Assembly (NCBI GenBank): GCA_016932995.1 | Contig: JAFGBU010000003.1 | Coordinates: forward strand, 31,208 to 95,207 | DNA: 64,000 nucleotides | Origin: Desulfovibrionaceae bacterium | Lineage (GTDB): Bacteria; Desulfobacterota; Desulfovibrionia; Desulfovibrionales; Desulfovibrionaceae | Direction: 5' to 3' | Part shown: positions 9,095 to 17,400 of the stretch, in pieces | How the letters are laid out: every line of letters starts with the position of its first letter | How positions within the stretch are numbered: the first letter of the stretch is position 1 | Position numbers and translations under genes: made by a program | The notes under the pieces: model-generated | What the model was told of the DNA's origin: nothing | The model's database searches: none | Seen by the model: the letters and a program-made list of their open reading frames with translations, nothing else

Positions 9095-10138
9095 TCAGGC
9101 CTTTTCCGGGGCCTCGGCCCCTGCCGGGGCGGACGGAAGGGGCTTGTCGACAGGTATCCCGACATTGACCATCTTCTCCCTGAACTCGTCCTCGTAGTCC
9201 GCGTACGGCCGGGCGTGCACCTTGGGATCGTTCCAGGGGTTGATGTGCCGGTTCATGCGCGTGTCGTTGGGCAGGTTCCTGGTCGGGGACAGGAACACCC
9301 CTCCGAGGTGCATGAGCTTGCTGAACGGGAAGTAGAGCAAGAGCACGCTGACCAGGAACAGGTGGATGAAGAATGTGATGTCGATGTTCGCCGGGACGTG
9401 GGGATGGAAGGTCACCAGGCCCATGGTCAGTTCCTTGATGGCCATGACGTCGACCTTGGCGAAGTAGCGCATGTACACGCCGGAGAGCACGATGCCGATG
9501 ATCAGGAACAGCGGGAAGTAGTCGTTGACCAGGGAGATGTACCTTATCCTGGCGTCCCAGAGCCGCCTGCCCAGAAGGTAGCCCAGGCCGAGGATGATGA
9601 TCGCGTCGGACTGGTACACGACCGGCGCGCCGATCTGGAGGATGCCGTCCACGAAGTCCAGGGCGTTGACGAAGCCCGGGATGGGCTCCATGAACAGCCG
9701 CAGGTGCCGGGCCACGATGATGAAGAAGGAGTAGTGGAACAGCAGGGCGAAGAGCCACAGCCACTTGGCCGAGGCGTAGGCGACCACCGGCCCCTCGTGC
9801 AGGGAGGCCTTGGTGTTCCTGAACAGGGACCTGAAGGCCAGGACCTCCAGGAGCATCCTGATCACGGTCTGGGGGCCGGTGCTGGGGTTGTCCCACTTGT
9901 TCTGCTTGAACATGGTCGGGTCGTAGGGCCTCTGCTGGCCGCCCGTGGTCGGGATGCGGAATGGAACCGCGCTCCGAGACCATTTTATGATCTTGTACAC
10001 GAATCCCGCCACAAAGACGATGATCGCCGTGGACGGGATGCAGACGCCGAAGATCGTCTTGAGATCAGCGGCCCCCACCCCGACCAGCGGGATAAGCACC
10101 AAGGTAAGGACAAAAACGAGTGAGTACAACGCGTTCAT
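9095..10138 (-). CDS. dsrM: DsrM, membrane cytochrome b subunit
   Basis: A 347-residue NarI-like membrane protein with about five to six hydrophobic helices and a charged cytoplasmic C-terminal tail (ending PLPSAPAGAEAPEKA). Histidines inside helices, such as in 'FHYSFFIIVARHLRLFMEP' and 'FFIHLFLVS', are suited to ligating two b hemes. DsrM oxidises menaquinol and pairs with DsrK in the membrane-cytoplasm half of DsrMKJOP. First complex gene, 55 bp after the RsbRD-domain gene and 53 bp before dsrK. Confidence 0.94.
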   Translation of the reverse strand: MNALYSLVFVLTLVLIPLVGVGAADLKTIFGVCIPSTAIIVFVAGFVYKIIKWSRSAVPFRIPTTGGQQRPYDPTMFKQNKWDNPSTGPQTVIRMLLEVLAFRSLFRNTKASLHEGPVVAYASAKWLWLFALLFHYSFFIIVARHLRLFMEPIPGFVNALDFVDGILQIGAPVVYQSDAIIILGLGYLLGRRLWDARIRYISLVNDYFPLFLIIGIVLSGVYMRYFAKVDVMAIKELTMGLVTFHPHVPANIDITFFIHLFLVSVLLLYFPFSKLMHLGGVFLSPTRNLPNDTRMNRHINPWNDPKVHARPYADYEDEFREKMVNVGIPVDKPLPSAPAGAEAPEKA

Positions 10139-10193
10139 CTACCGTCACCTCGCTTCTATGTTTGGCCCGGCCGGTTGCGGCCGAAGCCCGCCA

Positions 10194-10721
10194 CTACTTG
10201 TCGGCCGTCGGGGCCGCAACATCCGCGATCATGTCCGCCTTTCTCATGAGCATGCGGTGGGAGAGCTTGATCTCCTTGATCCGCATCTCATAGACTTGTT
10301 CCCGGCTCTTGGAGTAGATGTCAAAGGCCATGAGCGCCAAGTTGTCGATCCTGGTCTCGAAGGACATCAGCTCCTCAATGGCCCCTTCCATGCGCAGCTC
10401 GTCGCCGAGCTCTTCGCGCAGCAGCTTCTTCAGCAGAAAGACGAAGCTTATGGCCTGGGACGGGCTGAACTGCTGGACCGCCCTGATCTTGATCAGCATC
10501 TCCATGCAGTTGGCAATCGCCTCCGCGTCCTGCCAGCAGAGCAGGAGGTCGAAGAGGTTCTGCGCGGTCTCCAGGATGGTCACCCCAACGGGATTTGCGA
10601 AACGGTCCCGTTGGCGCTTCCAGACCTTCTGGGTCTCGGCCGGATAGGTAGCCAGGATGACGTCGCCCCATTTTCCCACCAGTTCGGTCTTTCTGGCGGC
10701 GAGTTTGTCCTCAAGGCTCAT
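10194..10721 (-). CDS. RsbRD N-terminal domain protein heading the dsr operon
   Basis: A 175-residue, all-helical, soluble protein (starts MSLEDKLAARKTELVGKWGD). It matches the pattern of the RsbRD N-terminal sensory domain known from stressosome RsbR paralogs, but has no STAS domain attached. A gene of this type often precedes dsrM in Desulfovibrio-like genomes. The distance to dsrM is only 55 bp and the only promoter-like sequence seen is upstream of this gene, so it is probably co-transcribed with dsrMKJOP. SD AAGGA precedes the ATG at 10721. The ligand and role are unknown; sensing the redox or energy state for the dsr complex is a guess. Confidence 0.75.
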   Translation of the reverse strand: MSLEDKLAARKTELVGKWGDVILATYPAETQKVWKRQRDRFANPVGVTILETAQNLFDLLLCWQDAEAIANCMEMLIKIRAVQQFSPSQAISFVFLLKKLLREELGDELRMEGAIEELMSFETRIDNLALMAFDIYSKSREQVYEMRIKEIKLSHRMLMRKADMIADVAAPTADK

Positions 10722-10827
10722 TTGGAATATCCTTAAAAAGGAGGGGCAAAGCGATCCCCCCTAGAAACGCTCGAGTTGTTCCGTTATTGTGCCGGAAGTC
10801 TGGAAATCAGTAAAAATTAAGCTCCGT

Positions 10828-10858
10828 GTTATATTCCAGATAGCCATGGGAACGTCAA
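10828..10858 (-). promoter_or_regulatory. Candidate sigma-70 promoter of the RsbRD-dsrMKJOP operon
   Basis: On the minus strand, TTGACG (10858-10853) is followed after 19 bp by TATAAC (10833-10828). The spacing is longer than ideal, so an overlapping -10 such as ATATAA with 18 bp is possible. It lies about 107 bp upstream of the ATG at 10721. The remaining part of the 288-bp gap 10722-11009 shows no other feature I can support. Confidence 0.4.
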
Positions 10859-11009
10859 GATATTTTCAAACGCGGCGGGCCAGAAACAGCGCGTCGGCAA
10901 TGAGTCCGCGGGCCGGGGCCTCGACCCCGGGCCGGGCCCCGGCCGCCTTGGCTGATCGGGCCGTCTGTCCCGGCGAGGACCGGCCGCTTCTCCCCGGCCG
11001 GGGCTGCAA

Positions 11010-12755
11010 GTGAGCGCGTCCGACGGCTTCAGGGTCGTTCTGGGCTACCCGCACTGCCTGGAGCGCCGCCGCCCCGAGGAGAACGTGGAGGCCCCGCCCA
11101 TGGGCCTTTATTCCATAGCCGCGGTGCTCCTTGAGAAGGGCTTTGAGGCCCGGGTCCTGAACTGGTACGGCCTTCCCCGCTCGATCCCGGGGATCAGGGC
11201 CGTGCTGGCCGAGAACAGGCCGAGCGTCCTGGGCCTGTCCATCCTCCAGGCCAACCGCTTCGGCGGCCTGGAGATCGCCCGCCTGGCCAAGGAGCTCGAC
11301 CCCTCGGTCAAGGTGGTCTTCGGCGGGGTCGGGGCCACGTTCCTCTGGGAGCATTTTCTGACCCACTTCCCCCAGGTGGACTTCGTGGTCTGCGGGGAGG
11401 GCGAGCTCACCTTCCTGGAGCTCGTGGACCGGCTTGAGTCCGGCCGCGCCGGGACCTGGGCCGAGGTCCCGGGCCTGGCCTACCGGGAGCGGGGAAGGCC
11501 GCGCAGAAACCCGGACCGGGAGCCGATCGCGGACCTGGACTCCCTGCCCATACCGGCCGAGTGGTTCACCTACAGCCACGTGGCCCTGACCAGGGGCTGC
11601 CCGGGCGACTGCACGTTCTGCGGCTCGCCCCGGTTCTGGGGCCGCAGGGTGCGCTTCAGGTCGGCCGGGCATTTCGTGCGCGAGCTGGAGCTGCTCAAGG
11701 CGCGCGGGGTCAGGCATTTGTTCGTGTCCGACGACACCTTCACCCTGGACAAGAAGCGGGTCATAAAGGTCTGCTCGTTGATGATCGAGCGCGGCCTTGA
11801 TTTGAGCTGGCAGGCCATATCCAGGGTCGATCGCGTGGACGAGGAGGTCCTGGGCTGGATGCGCCGGGCCGGGTGCGTGCAGCTGAGCTACGGCGTGGAG
11901 TCCGGGTCCCCAAGCATCCGCAGGACGCTGAACAAGAGGACCAGCGACGCCCAGATCAAGAGGGCCTTTGAGCTGACCATGAGCCAGGGCCTGTTGGCCA
12001 GGGCCTACTTCATCTACGGCAGCCCGGGCGAGACCGAGGCGACCATAGGCCGGAGCGTCGAGCTCATCCTGGCCATCAGGCCCCTGGTGGTCCTGTTCCA
12101 CGTGCTCACGGCCTTTCCGGGCACGGCCCTGTACGAGGACCTGAAGGCGAGGCTCGGGTTCACGGACGACATCTGGCTTGAACGGGTCGAGGACCTCATG
12201 TACTTCGAGGTCGATCCGGGCATTGATCAGGAGTTCATGACCCGTTCGCGCCAAAGGCTGCGTGAGGCCTATGCCCGAAACCTGCCCGCCTTTGCCCGGG
12301 CCCTTTGTTTCGCCGGGGACGAGTCCATGCGGCCCCTGTACGCGGACTTTCTGTCCAGGCTGGCCATGACCCTGGACCGGGGCGAGCTGGCCGGGCTGGA
12401 CACGGGCGAGGACAACGCCGCCCTGGCCGCCGAGATATACCGGCGGTCCCTGGACATCCACCCGGACCCCAGGGCCTGGATGGGCCTGGCCATGGCCATG
12501 CACCGGAGGCGGGAGTTCAAGGCCGCGGCCTTGTTTCTGGATCAGGCCCTGGAGGCCTTTCCGGACCACGCCGGGCTCATCCTGTGCCGGGCCGTGGGGC
12601 TCATGAACCTGGGCCGTTTCAAGGCGGCGCTCAAGGGCCTTTCGGCCCTGGAGTCCGATCCCGAGGCCTGGCCGCTCATGGCCGCCTGCCACGGGGCCCT
12701 GGGCCACACCAGGCTCGAGGCCGAGTTTCGCTCGCGCCGAAAGTCCGGATCCTGA
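11010..12755 (+). CDS. B12-binding-domain radical SAM protein with C-terminal TPR
   Basis: A 581-residue protein from GTG 11010. Residues 5-145 are a cobalamin-binding-like Rossmann region ('MGLYSIAAVLLEKGFEARVL', then 'VFGGVGATFL'). The radical SAM core has the cluster motif CPGDCTFC (C197, C201, C204), the glycine-rich SAM strand 'LFVSDDTFTLDKKRV' and 'YGVESGSPSIRRTLNKR'. Residues from about 470 contain tetratricopeptide-like helices. Family members perform radical methylations or rearrangements, but the substrate cannot be read from sequence. The gene is alone on the plus strand, convergent with the hydrolase operon (16-bp gap). The start is uncertain because no clear SD is visible. Confidence 0.85.
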   Translation: MSASDGFRVVLGYPHCLERRRPEENVEAPPMGLYSIAAVLLEKGFEARVLNWYGLPRSIPGIRAVLAENRPSVLGLSILQANRFGGLEIARLAKELDPSVKVVFGGVGATFLWEHFLTHFPQVDFVVCGEGELTFLELVDRLESGRAGTWAEVPGLAYRERGRPRRNPDREPIADLDSLPIPAEWFTYSHVALTRGCPGDCTFCGSPRFWGRRVRFRSAGHFVRELELLKARGVRHLFVSDDTFTLDKKRVIKVCSLMIERGLDLSWQAISRVDRVDEEVLGWMRRAGCVQLSYGVESGSPSIRRTLNKRTSDAQIKRAFELTMSQGLLARAYFIYGSPGETEATIGRSVELILAIRPLVVLFHVLTAFPGTALYEDLKARLGFTDDIWLERVEDLMYFEVDPGIDQEFMTRSRQRLREAYARNLPAFARALCFAGDESMRPLYADFLSRLAMTLDRGELAGLDTGEDNAALAAEIYRRSLDIHPDPRAWMGLAMAMHRRREFKAAALFLDQALEAFPDHAGLILCRAVGLMNLGRFKAALKGLSALESDPEAWPLMAACHGALGHTRLEAEFRSRRKSGS

Positions 12756-12771
12756 GCCCGGGGCCTGGGCG

Positions 12772-13605
12772 TCACTGGCAGACGAAGTCGCGCAGCAGCC
12801 TGTAGAACTCCCTGGGCCGGTGCTTCATGACGAAGTGGCAGTCGGTTTGCAGGGCCTTGGCCGCGAGGCCCCGGTCCCTGAGAAAGCGCTTGGCCGGCTC
12901 CGGGGTGCTGAGGTTGCCGTGGCAATAGAGCCTGGGCATGGTCAGCCCGGCGTAGGCCTCGCCGATCTCGTGCCGCCACTGGTCGCCCTCTCTTTGGCCC
13001 AGCCCGCCCAGCTCCAGGGCGTTGGCCAGAAAGGCGGGCCTGCGGCAGAACATGAGCGAGGCGAAGTAGTGGCCGCAGCAGGGGAAGGTCTTGAGGTATT
13101 GGTTCAGGATCGCGTCCTCGACGAAGTCCTTTTCGAACCAGGCCTCGAACTCGCCCCGGCCGTGGGCCTCGCGGGCCTTGGCCGAGACAAAGGAGCCGTG
13201 GGGCGAGATCGAGCCCTCGACCAGGACCAGGCCCTTGACCAGGTCCTGGTGCCCGGCGCACAGGAGCACGGCCGGGGCCGCGCCCATGGAGTGGGCCGCC
13301 AGGCACAGCCGGTCAAGGGGCGCGCCGAGGTCCTTTTCCGCGAACTCAAGGACCTTTCGGAGCCTCTCGGCCTGGGCCGCGAAGGAGTAGTCCTGGGCCG
13401 CTGAGCTGCGTCCGTAGCCCGCGAGGTCCAGGGCCAGGACATTGGCCGCCTGGCCCAGGGGCGGGCCCAAGGCCTCGGTCCAGGCCAGGTGCGAGTCGCC
13501 CAGGCCGTGGACCAGAAGGACCGTGGGCCGGTCCGGCCGGGGCGCGTTGTGGGCCAGGTACACGGTCTCCGGGCCCAGGCCCAGGTAGGCCTCCAGGGGC
13601 CTCAT
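12772..13605 (-). CDS. Alpha/beta hydrolase
   Basis: A 277-residue single-domain hydrolase. The oxyanion motif HGLGD is at 33-37, the nucleophile elbow AAHSMGA has S106, the acid is probably in the segment before 'LYCHGNLSTPEPAKR', and the catalytic histidine is probably H257 in TDCHFVMKHRP. No signal peptide, so it acts in the cytoplasm. The start codon overlaps the stop of the acyl-CoA thioesterase gene by 4 bp, so the two are translationally coupled and may act on related esters or thioesters. The exact substrate is unknown. Confidence 0.85.
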   Translation of the reverse strand: MRPLEAYLGLGPETVYLAHNAPRPDRPTVLLVHGLGDSHLAWTEALGPPLGQAANVLALDLAGYGRSSAAQDYSFAAQAERLRKVLEFAEKDLGAPLDRLCLAAHSMGAAPAVLLCAGHQDLVKGLVLVEGSISPHGSFVSAKAREAHGRGEFEAWFEKDFVEDAILNQYLKTFPCCGHYFASLMFCRRPAFLANALELGGLGQREGDQWRHEIGEAYAGLTMPRLYCHGNLSTPEPAKRFLRDRGLAAKALQTDCHFVMKHRPREFYRLLRDFVCQ

Positions 13606-14084
13606 CTTTTTTCCTCGGCCCTGGCCTTGGCCCTGGCCTCGCGGCGCATCTCGGCCTCGCGGTGGCGGCGTTTGGCGGTCTCGGTGTCCAGGATCAGGGG
13701 CGGCACCGGCGCGGGCCTGCCGTCCTTGTCCAGGGCCACGTAGGTCAGGTAGGCCGAGCCGGTGTGCCGGAAGTGGCCGGTGAACAGGTTCTCGGCCTCC
13801 ACGCGCACCCCGATCTCCATGGAGGTCCGGCCGACCAGGTTCAGGCTGGCCTTGAAGTGCAGCAGCTCGCCCACAAAGGCCGGCTGCAGGAAGTCCATGC
13901 GGTCTATGGACGCGGTCACCGCGTTGCCCCGGCAGTGGCGCATGGCCACCACCCCGCCGGCCGTGTCTATGTGCCTCAGGATCACGCCGCCGTGCAGGTT
14001 CCCGGACGGGTTGGCGTCCTGGGGCAGGACCTGGTGGGTCATGATCACCTGGCTCTCGCCGGCGCTCTTGCCCTCATTGCTCAC
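13602..14084 (-). CDS. Acyl-CoA thioesterase, hotdog fold
   Basis: A 160-residue hotdog protein of the YciA/ACOT7 type. The motif 'PSGNLHGGVILRHIDTAGG' (27-45) contains the usual catalytic asparagine/aspartate region and the helix N-terminus that binds the thioester. It would hydrolyse acyl-CoA to free acid plus CoA. The last 35 residues are strongly basic and helical (ETAKRRHREAEMRREARAKA), as in many bacterial relatives. It sits between an 84-residue coiled-coil gene (11-bp overlap) and the alpha/beta hydrolase gene (4-bp overlap). Confidence 0.88.
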   Translation of the reverse strand: MSNEGKSAGESQVIMTHQVLPQDANPSGNLHGGVILRHIDTAGGVVAMRHCRGNAVTASIDRMDFLQPAFVGELLHFKASLNLVGRTSMEIGVRVEAENLFTGHFRHTGSAYLTYVALDKDGRPAPVPPLILDTETAKRRHREAEMRREARAKARAEEKR

Positions 14085-14328
14085 CGCTGTCCTCCTTGTG
14101 CCTGCCGTAGCGCACCCGGGCCTCCCAGACCAGCCGGCCCAGCCTGCGGCCCAGGTCGGCCTGGCGCGCGCGCAGCAGGGCCTCGGCGGCCTGTTTTTCG
14201 CCCTGGACCTTGAGCAGGGTGGCCGACTCCAGGTCCCGCAGGTAGCTCTCGCACTCCCGCACCAGGGCGGGCAGATCCAGGCTCTCCAGCTCCCTGGGCA
14301 CGCGGACGCTCTTGACCTTGCGGCTCAT
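14074..14328 (-). CDS. Small coiled-coil protein of unknown function
   Basis: An 84-residue charged helical protein (starts MSRKVKSVRVPRELESLDLP, with a heptad-like region 'KVQGEKQAAEALLRARQADL'). The start at 14328 has a good SD (GGGGGA). Its end overlaps the thioesterase start by 11 bp and it follows the activase gene by 73 bp, so it belongs to the same transcription unit. No family was recognised. It is judged real because of its SD, operon position and sensible amino-acid composition. Confidence 0.6.
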   Translation of the reverse strand: MSRKVKSVRVPRELESLDLPALVRECESYLRDLESATLLKVQGEKQAAEALLRARQADLGRRLGRLVWEARVRYGRHKEDSGEQ

Positions 14329-14401
14329 GGAAAATCCCCCGGCATGAAGACCTTTCGAATTACGAAATGATGACAGAGCGCAAACGCCCGGTCAAGGCGG
14401 G

Positions 14402-17400
14402 TCAGCCGCGGGCCCTTTTCCGGGCCTGCTCCATGAACGTCTCCAGGGTCAGGGCCGAGGTCGGCTGGGGCGTGCCGTCGAAGGGGATGGTGATGATCGG
14501 CAGCTCGAAGGTCTCGGAGACCTCCCTGAGCAGGCCCGTGCCGATGGTCCCGGGCATGCAGCCGAAGGGGATCGCGCTGACCACCCCGGCCGCGGGCCTG
14601 CCGGCGTGGGGCCGGGCCATGTCCACGGACTTGCCGATGGTCAGCACGGCCTCGCCGTGGACCGAGTCGTCCAAATACGGCCTGGCCTTGTCCAGGACGT
14701 GTTTGATGGGCGGCTCGTGTATGGCCTCCAGGAAGCCCTCGAACCCGGACTCGAAGCGCCGGGCGGTCTTTTTCTGGATGTGCGACTTGATCGCGATCTG
14801 GAGGGCCTTTTTCCAGTCCCTGGTCCGGTGCGTGCGGCGGGCGTGCAGGTAGTTGATGTAGTAGACCCACTCGTCGACCCCGGCCAGCCAGACCTCGCCG
14901 CCCAGGTCCTCGATGCGCCGGACCAGGTCCTCGTTGGAGAAGCGGTTGGAGCGCACGAATATCTCGCCGACCACGCCGATGAGCGGCTTGGGCCGGCCGT
15001 TGTCCCTGGGCAGGGCCTCGAAGGCCCGGCGGATGCCCGCGAGCGTCGGGGCGATGTCCTTGCCCGGCACGGCCAGGTCCCGGGCCAGCTTCTGCCTGCA
15101 CCCGGCGTAGAGCTCGTCGGCCGAGCCCTGGGTCTTTTCGTAGGGCCTGGTCTTGTGCAGGCACTTGATGAGCAGGTCGAAGGCGACCACGCCCTCCCAG
15201 CTGCGGCGCGCGAAGTCCCCGCCCCGGATGTGCATGTGCTCGTACATGGTCACGTCCTGCATGGGCGAGAACAGGGGCACCTCCTCCAGGCCCAGGCGGT
15301 CCAGGACCAGGCGCTGGAACTCGCTGTACTGGCCGAAGCGGCAGGGCCCGGTGCCGCCGGGCATGAAGAAGGCCGAGCGTTCGGGGTCGAAGTCCGGGGC
15401 CAAGGCCTTCTTGACCATGTCCCCGGTGGTCACGGCGCAGGGGTAGCACTCCTTGCCGCTGACGAAGCGGCGGGCCAGGGCCATGGACTCGGCGTCGGTC
15501 TCGGGCAGGACCTCGGACTTGAGCCCGCAGGCGCGCAGGGCCGCGGCCAGGCCCAGGCAGTGGTCGCTCATGAGCGGGCCGTAGACCACCCGCTCGCGGA
15601 AGTCCGCGGCCCGTCTGACCGGCCGGGTGAAGGCCGCGTCAGGGGCCGGTCCGGGGTTGCGCCTGTGGGACTCGATGCTGTCCAGGAAGGCCTCGCAGCG
15701 GGTCAGGGCCCCGGCGTCGGCGCTGTGCTCGTCTATCTCCAGCCTGAGCATGGGCTTGTCGCCCATGACCTTGTCCACGTACTTCTCGATGAACGAGTCC
15801 GGGCCGCAGGAGAAGCTGCCTATCTGCAGGGCGTAGAGCAGGGGGTGGCGGCGCACGAACCAGGCCGCCTTGAGCAGCCTGCGGCCCGAGCGCCAGTACA
15901 TCTGGGGCCACTGGTTTTCGATTCGCTCCAGGGGCAGCAGGTCCATGGGGATCGTGAGCACGTCCAGGGAGGCCAGCTTGACCGGGATGTCCAGGTTCAG
16001 GCCCGGGTCCAGGGCGTTGTAGGCCCGGCCGGTGATCACCAGGGCCCGCTCCTCCAGCCCGTCCAGGACCTCCTGGCCGCGCCTCTCCAGGGCCGCTGTG
16101 AACTCGGCCTGGGCCCTGTCGGCCGCGGCCATGGCCGGCCTGATGTCCGAGCGCTTCACGCCCCACGGCCGCAGGGCCTCGAACAGGCGCTCCTCCAGGT
16201 GCCTTGGCCCGTACTGACGCCTGATTATCGGGGCGGCCATGGGGACCTCTTGGCCCGCGGCGCGCATGTGGGCCCGGACCTGGTAGGGGAAGCTCTGGGT
16301 CAGGGGGCAGGCCAGGCTGGACGGCTCGCCGGGCGCGGCCGTGTTTATGCAGCTCGGGATGTACAGGGGAAGTTTGAGCTCGGCCAGGCTTCTGGCGTGG
16401 CCCAGGGCGGCCTTGATCGGGAAGCAGGTGTCCGCGAGCACGGCCTTGACCCCGAGCCCGACCACCTGGCGGTTGGTCCAGGGCGAGGGCACGGGCTCGA
16501 AGCCCAGCTCCCAGAGCAGGGTGCTGTGCCAGGGCAGCTCGTCGTGCATGAAAAAGGCCAGGGGCAGGCCGATGCGGCCCAGGCGGGCGGCGTTGCCGCT
16601 GTCCTTGAGCCTTTGGGCGTAGGCCTGGTGGGCCTTGATGAGCCGCTCCCTGCGGAAGGCGAACAGGTCAGGGACCCGGACCTGTTTGCTGCGCCTGACG
16701 TCGTACTTCTCGCAGCGGCCGCCGTAGAAGAGCTTTTCCTTGACCCCCTCCAGGGCGACCCGGTTTATCTTGCAGCGGTTTTCGCACTCCTTGCACTCGA
16801 AGGACTTGATCGAGTAGGCCGTGTTCGCGAGGTCAAAGCCCCTGAAGGTCGAGGCCCCCCTGCCGCGCATGTGCTCGCGGGCGATCAGGGCCATGCCGAT
16901 GGCCCCGGTCACGTCGTGGTTCGGGGGCACGGTGACCGCGAGCCCGAGGTGCTTTTCAAAGGCCGCGGTCACGGACTTGTTGAAGGCCGTGCCGCCCTGG
17001 AAAAAGACGCGCCGGCCGATGCGCCGGCCCGAGACCACGCGGTTGATGTAGTTCTGGACGATGGAGTAGGCCAGCCCGGCCAGGACGTCGTCCTTGCCCG
17101 CCCCGCGCTGGAGGTTGGACTGCAGGGAGTTCTCCATGAACACGGTGCAGCGCTCGCCCAGGGGGCAGGGGGCCTCTGCGGCCAGGGCCAGGTCCTGGAA
17201 CTCGCCCTTTATGGCCACGTCCAGCTTTTCGGCCTGCTCCTCGAGGAACGAGCCCGTGCCCGCGGCGCAGGCCTTGTTCATCTCGAAGTCCACGATGGCC
17301 CCGTTTTTCAGGGAGATGAACTTGGAGTCCTGGCCGCCGATCTCGAAGATCGTGTCCACCTCCGGGTCGATGGCCACCGCGGCCGTGGCCTGGGCCGTGA

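Noticed and set aside
10866..11009. The end of a minus-strand frame reading ARGLIADALFLARRV looks protein-like
   Set aside because: Only about 20 plausible residues; upstream it becomes an antisense shadow of the radical SAM gene. A gene remnant is possible but cannot be supported.
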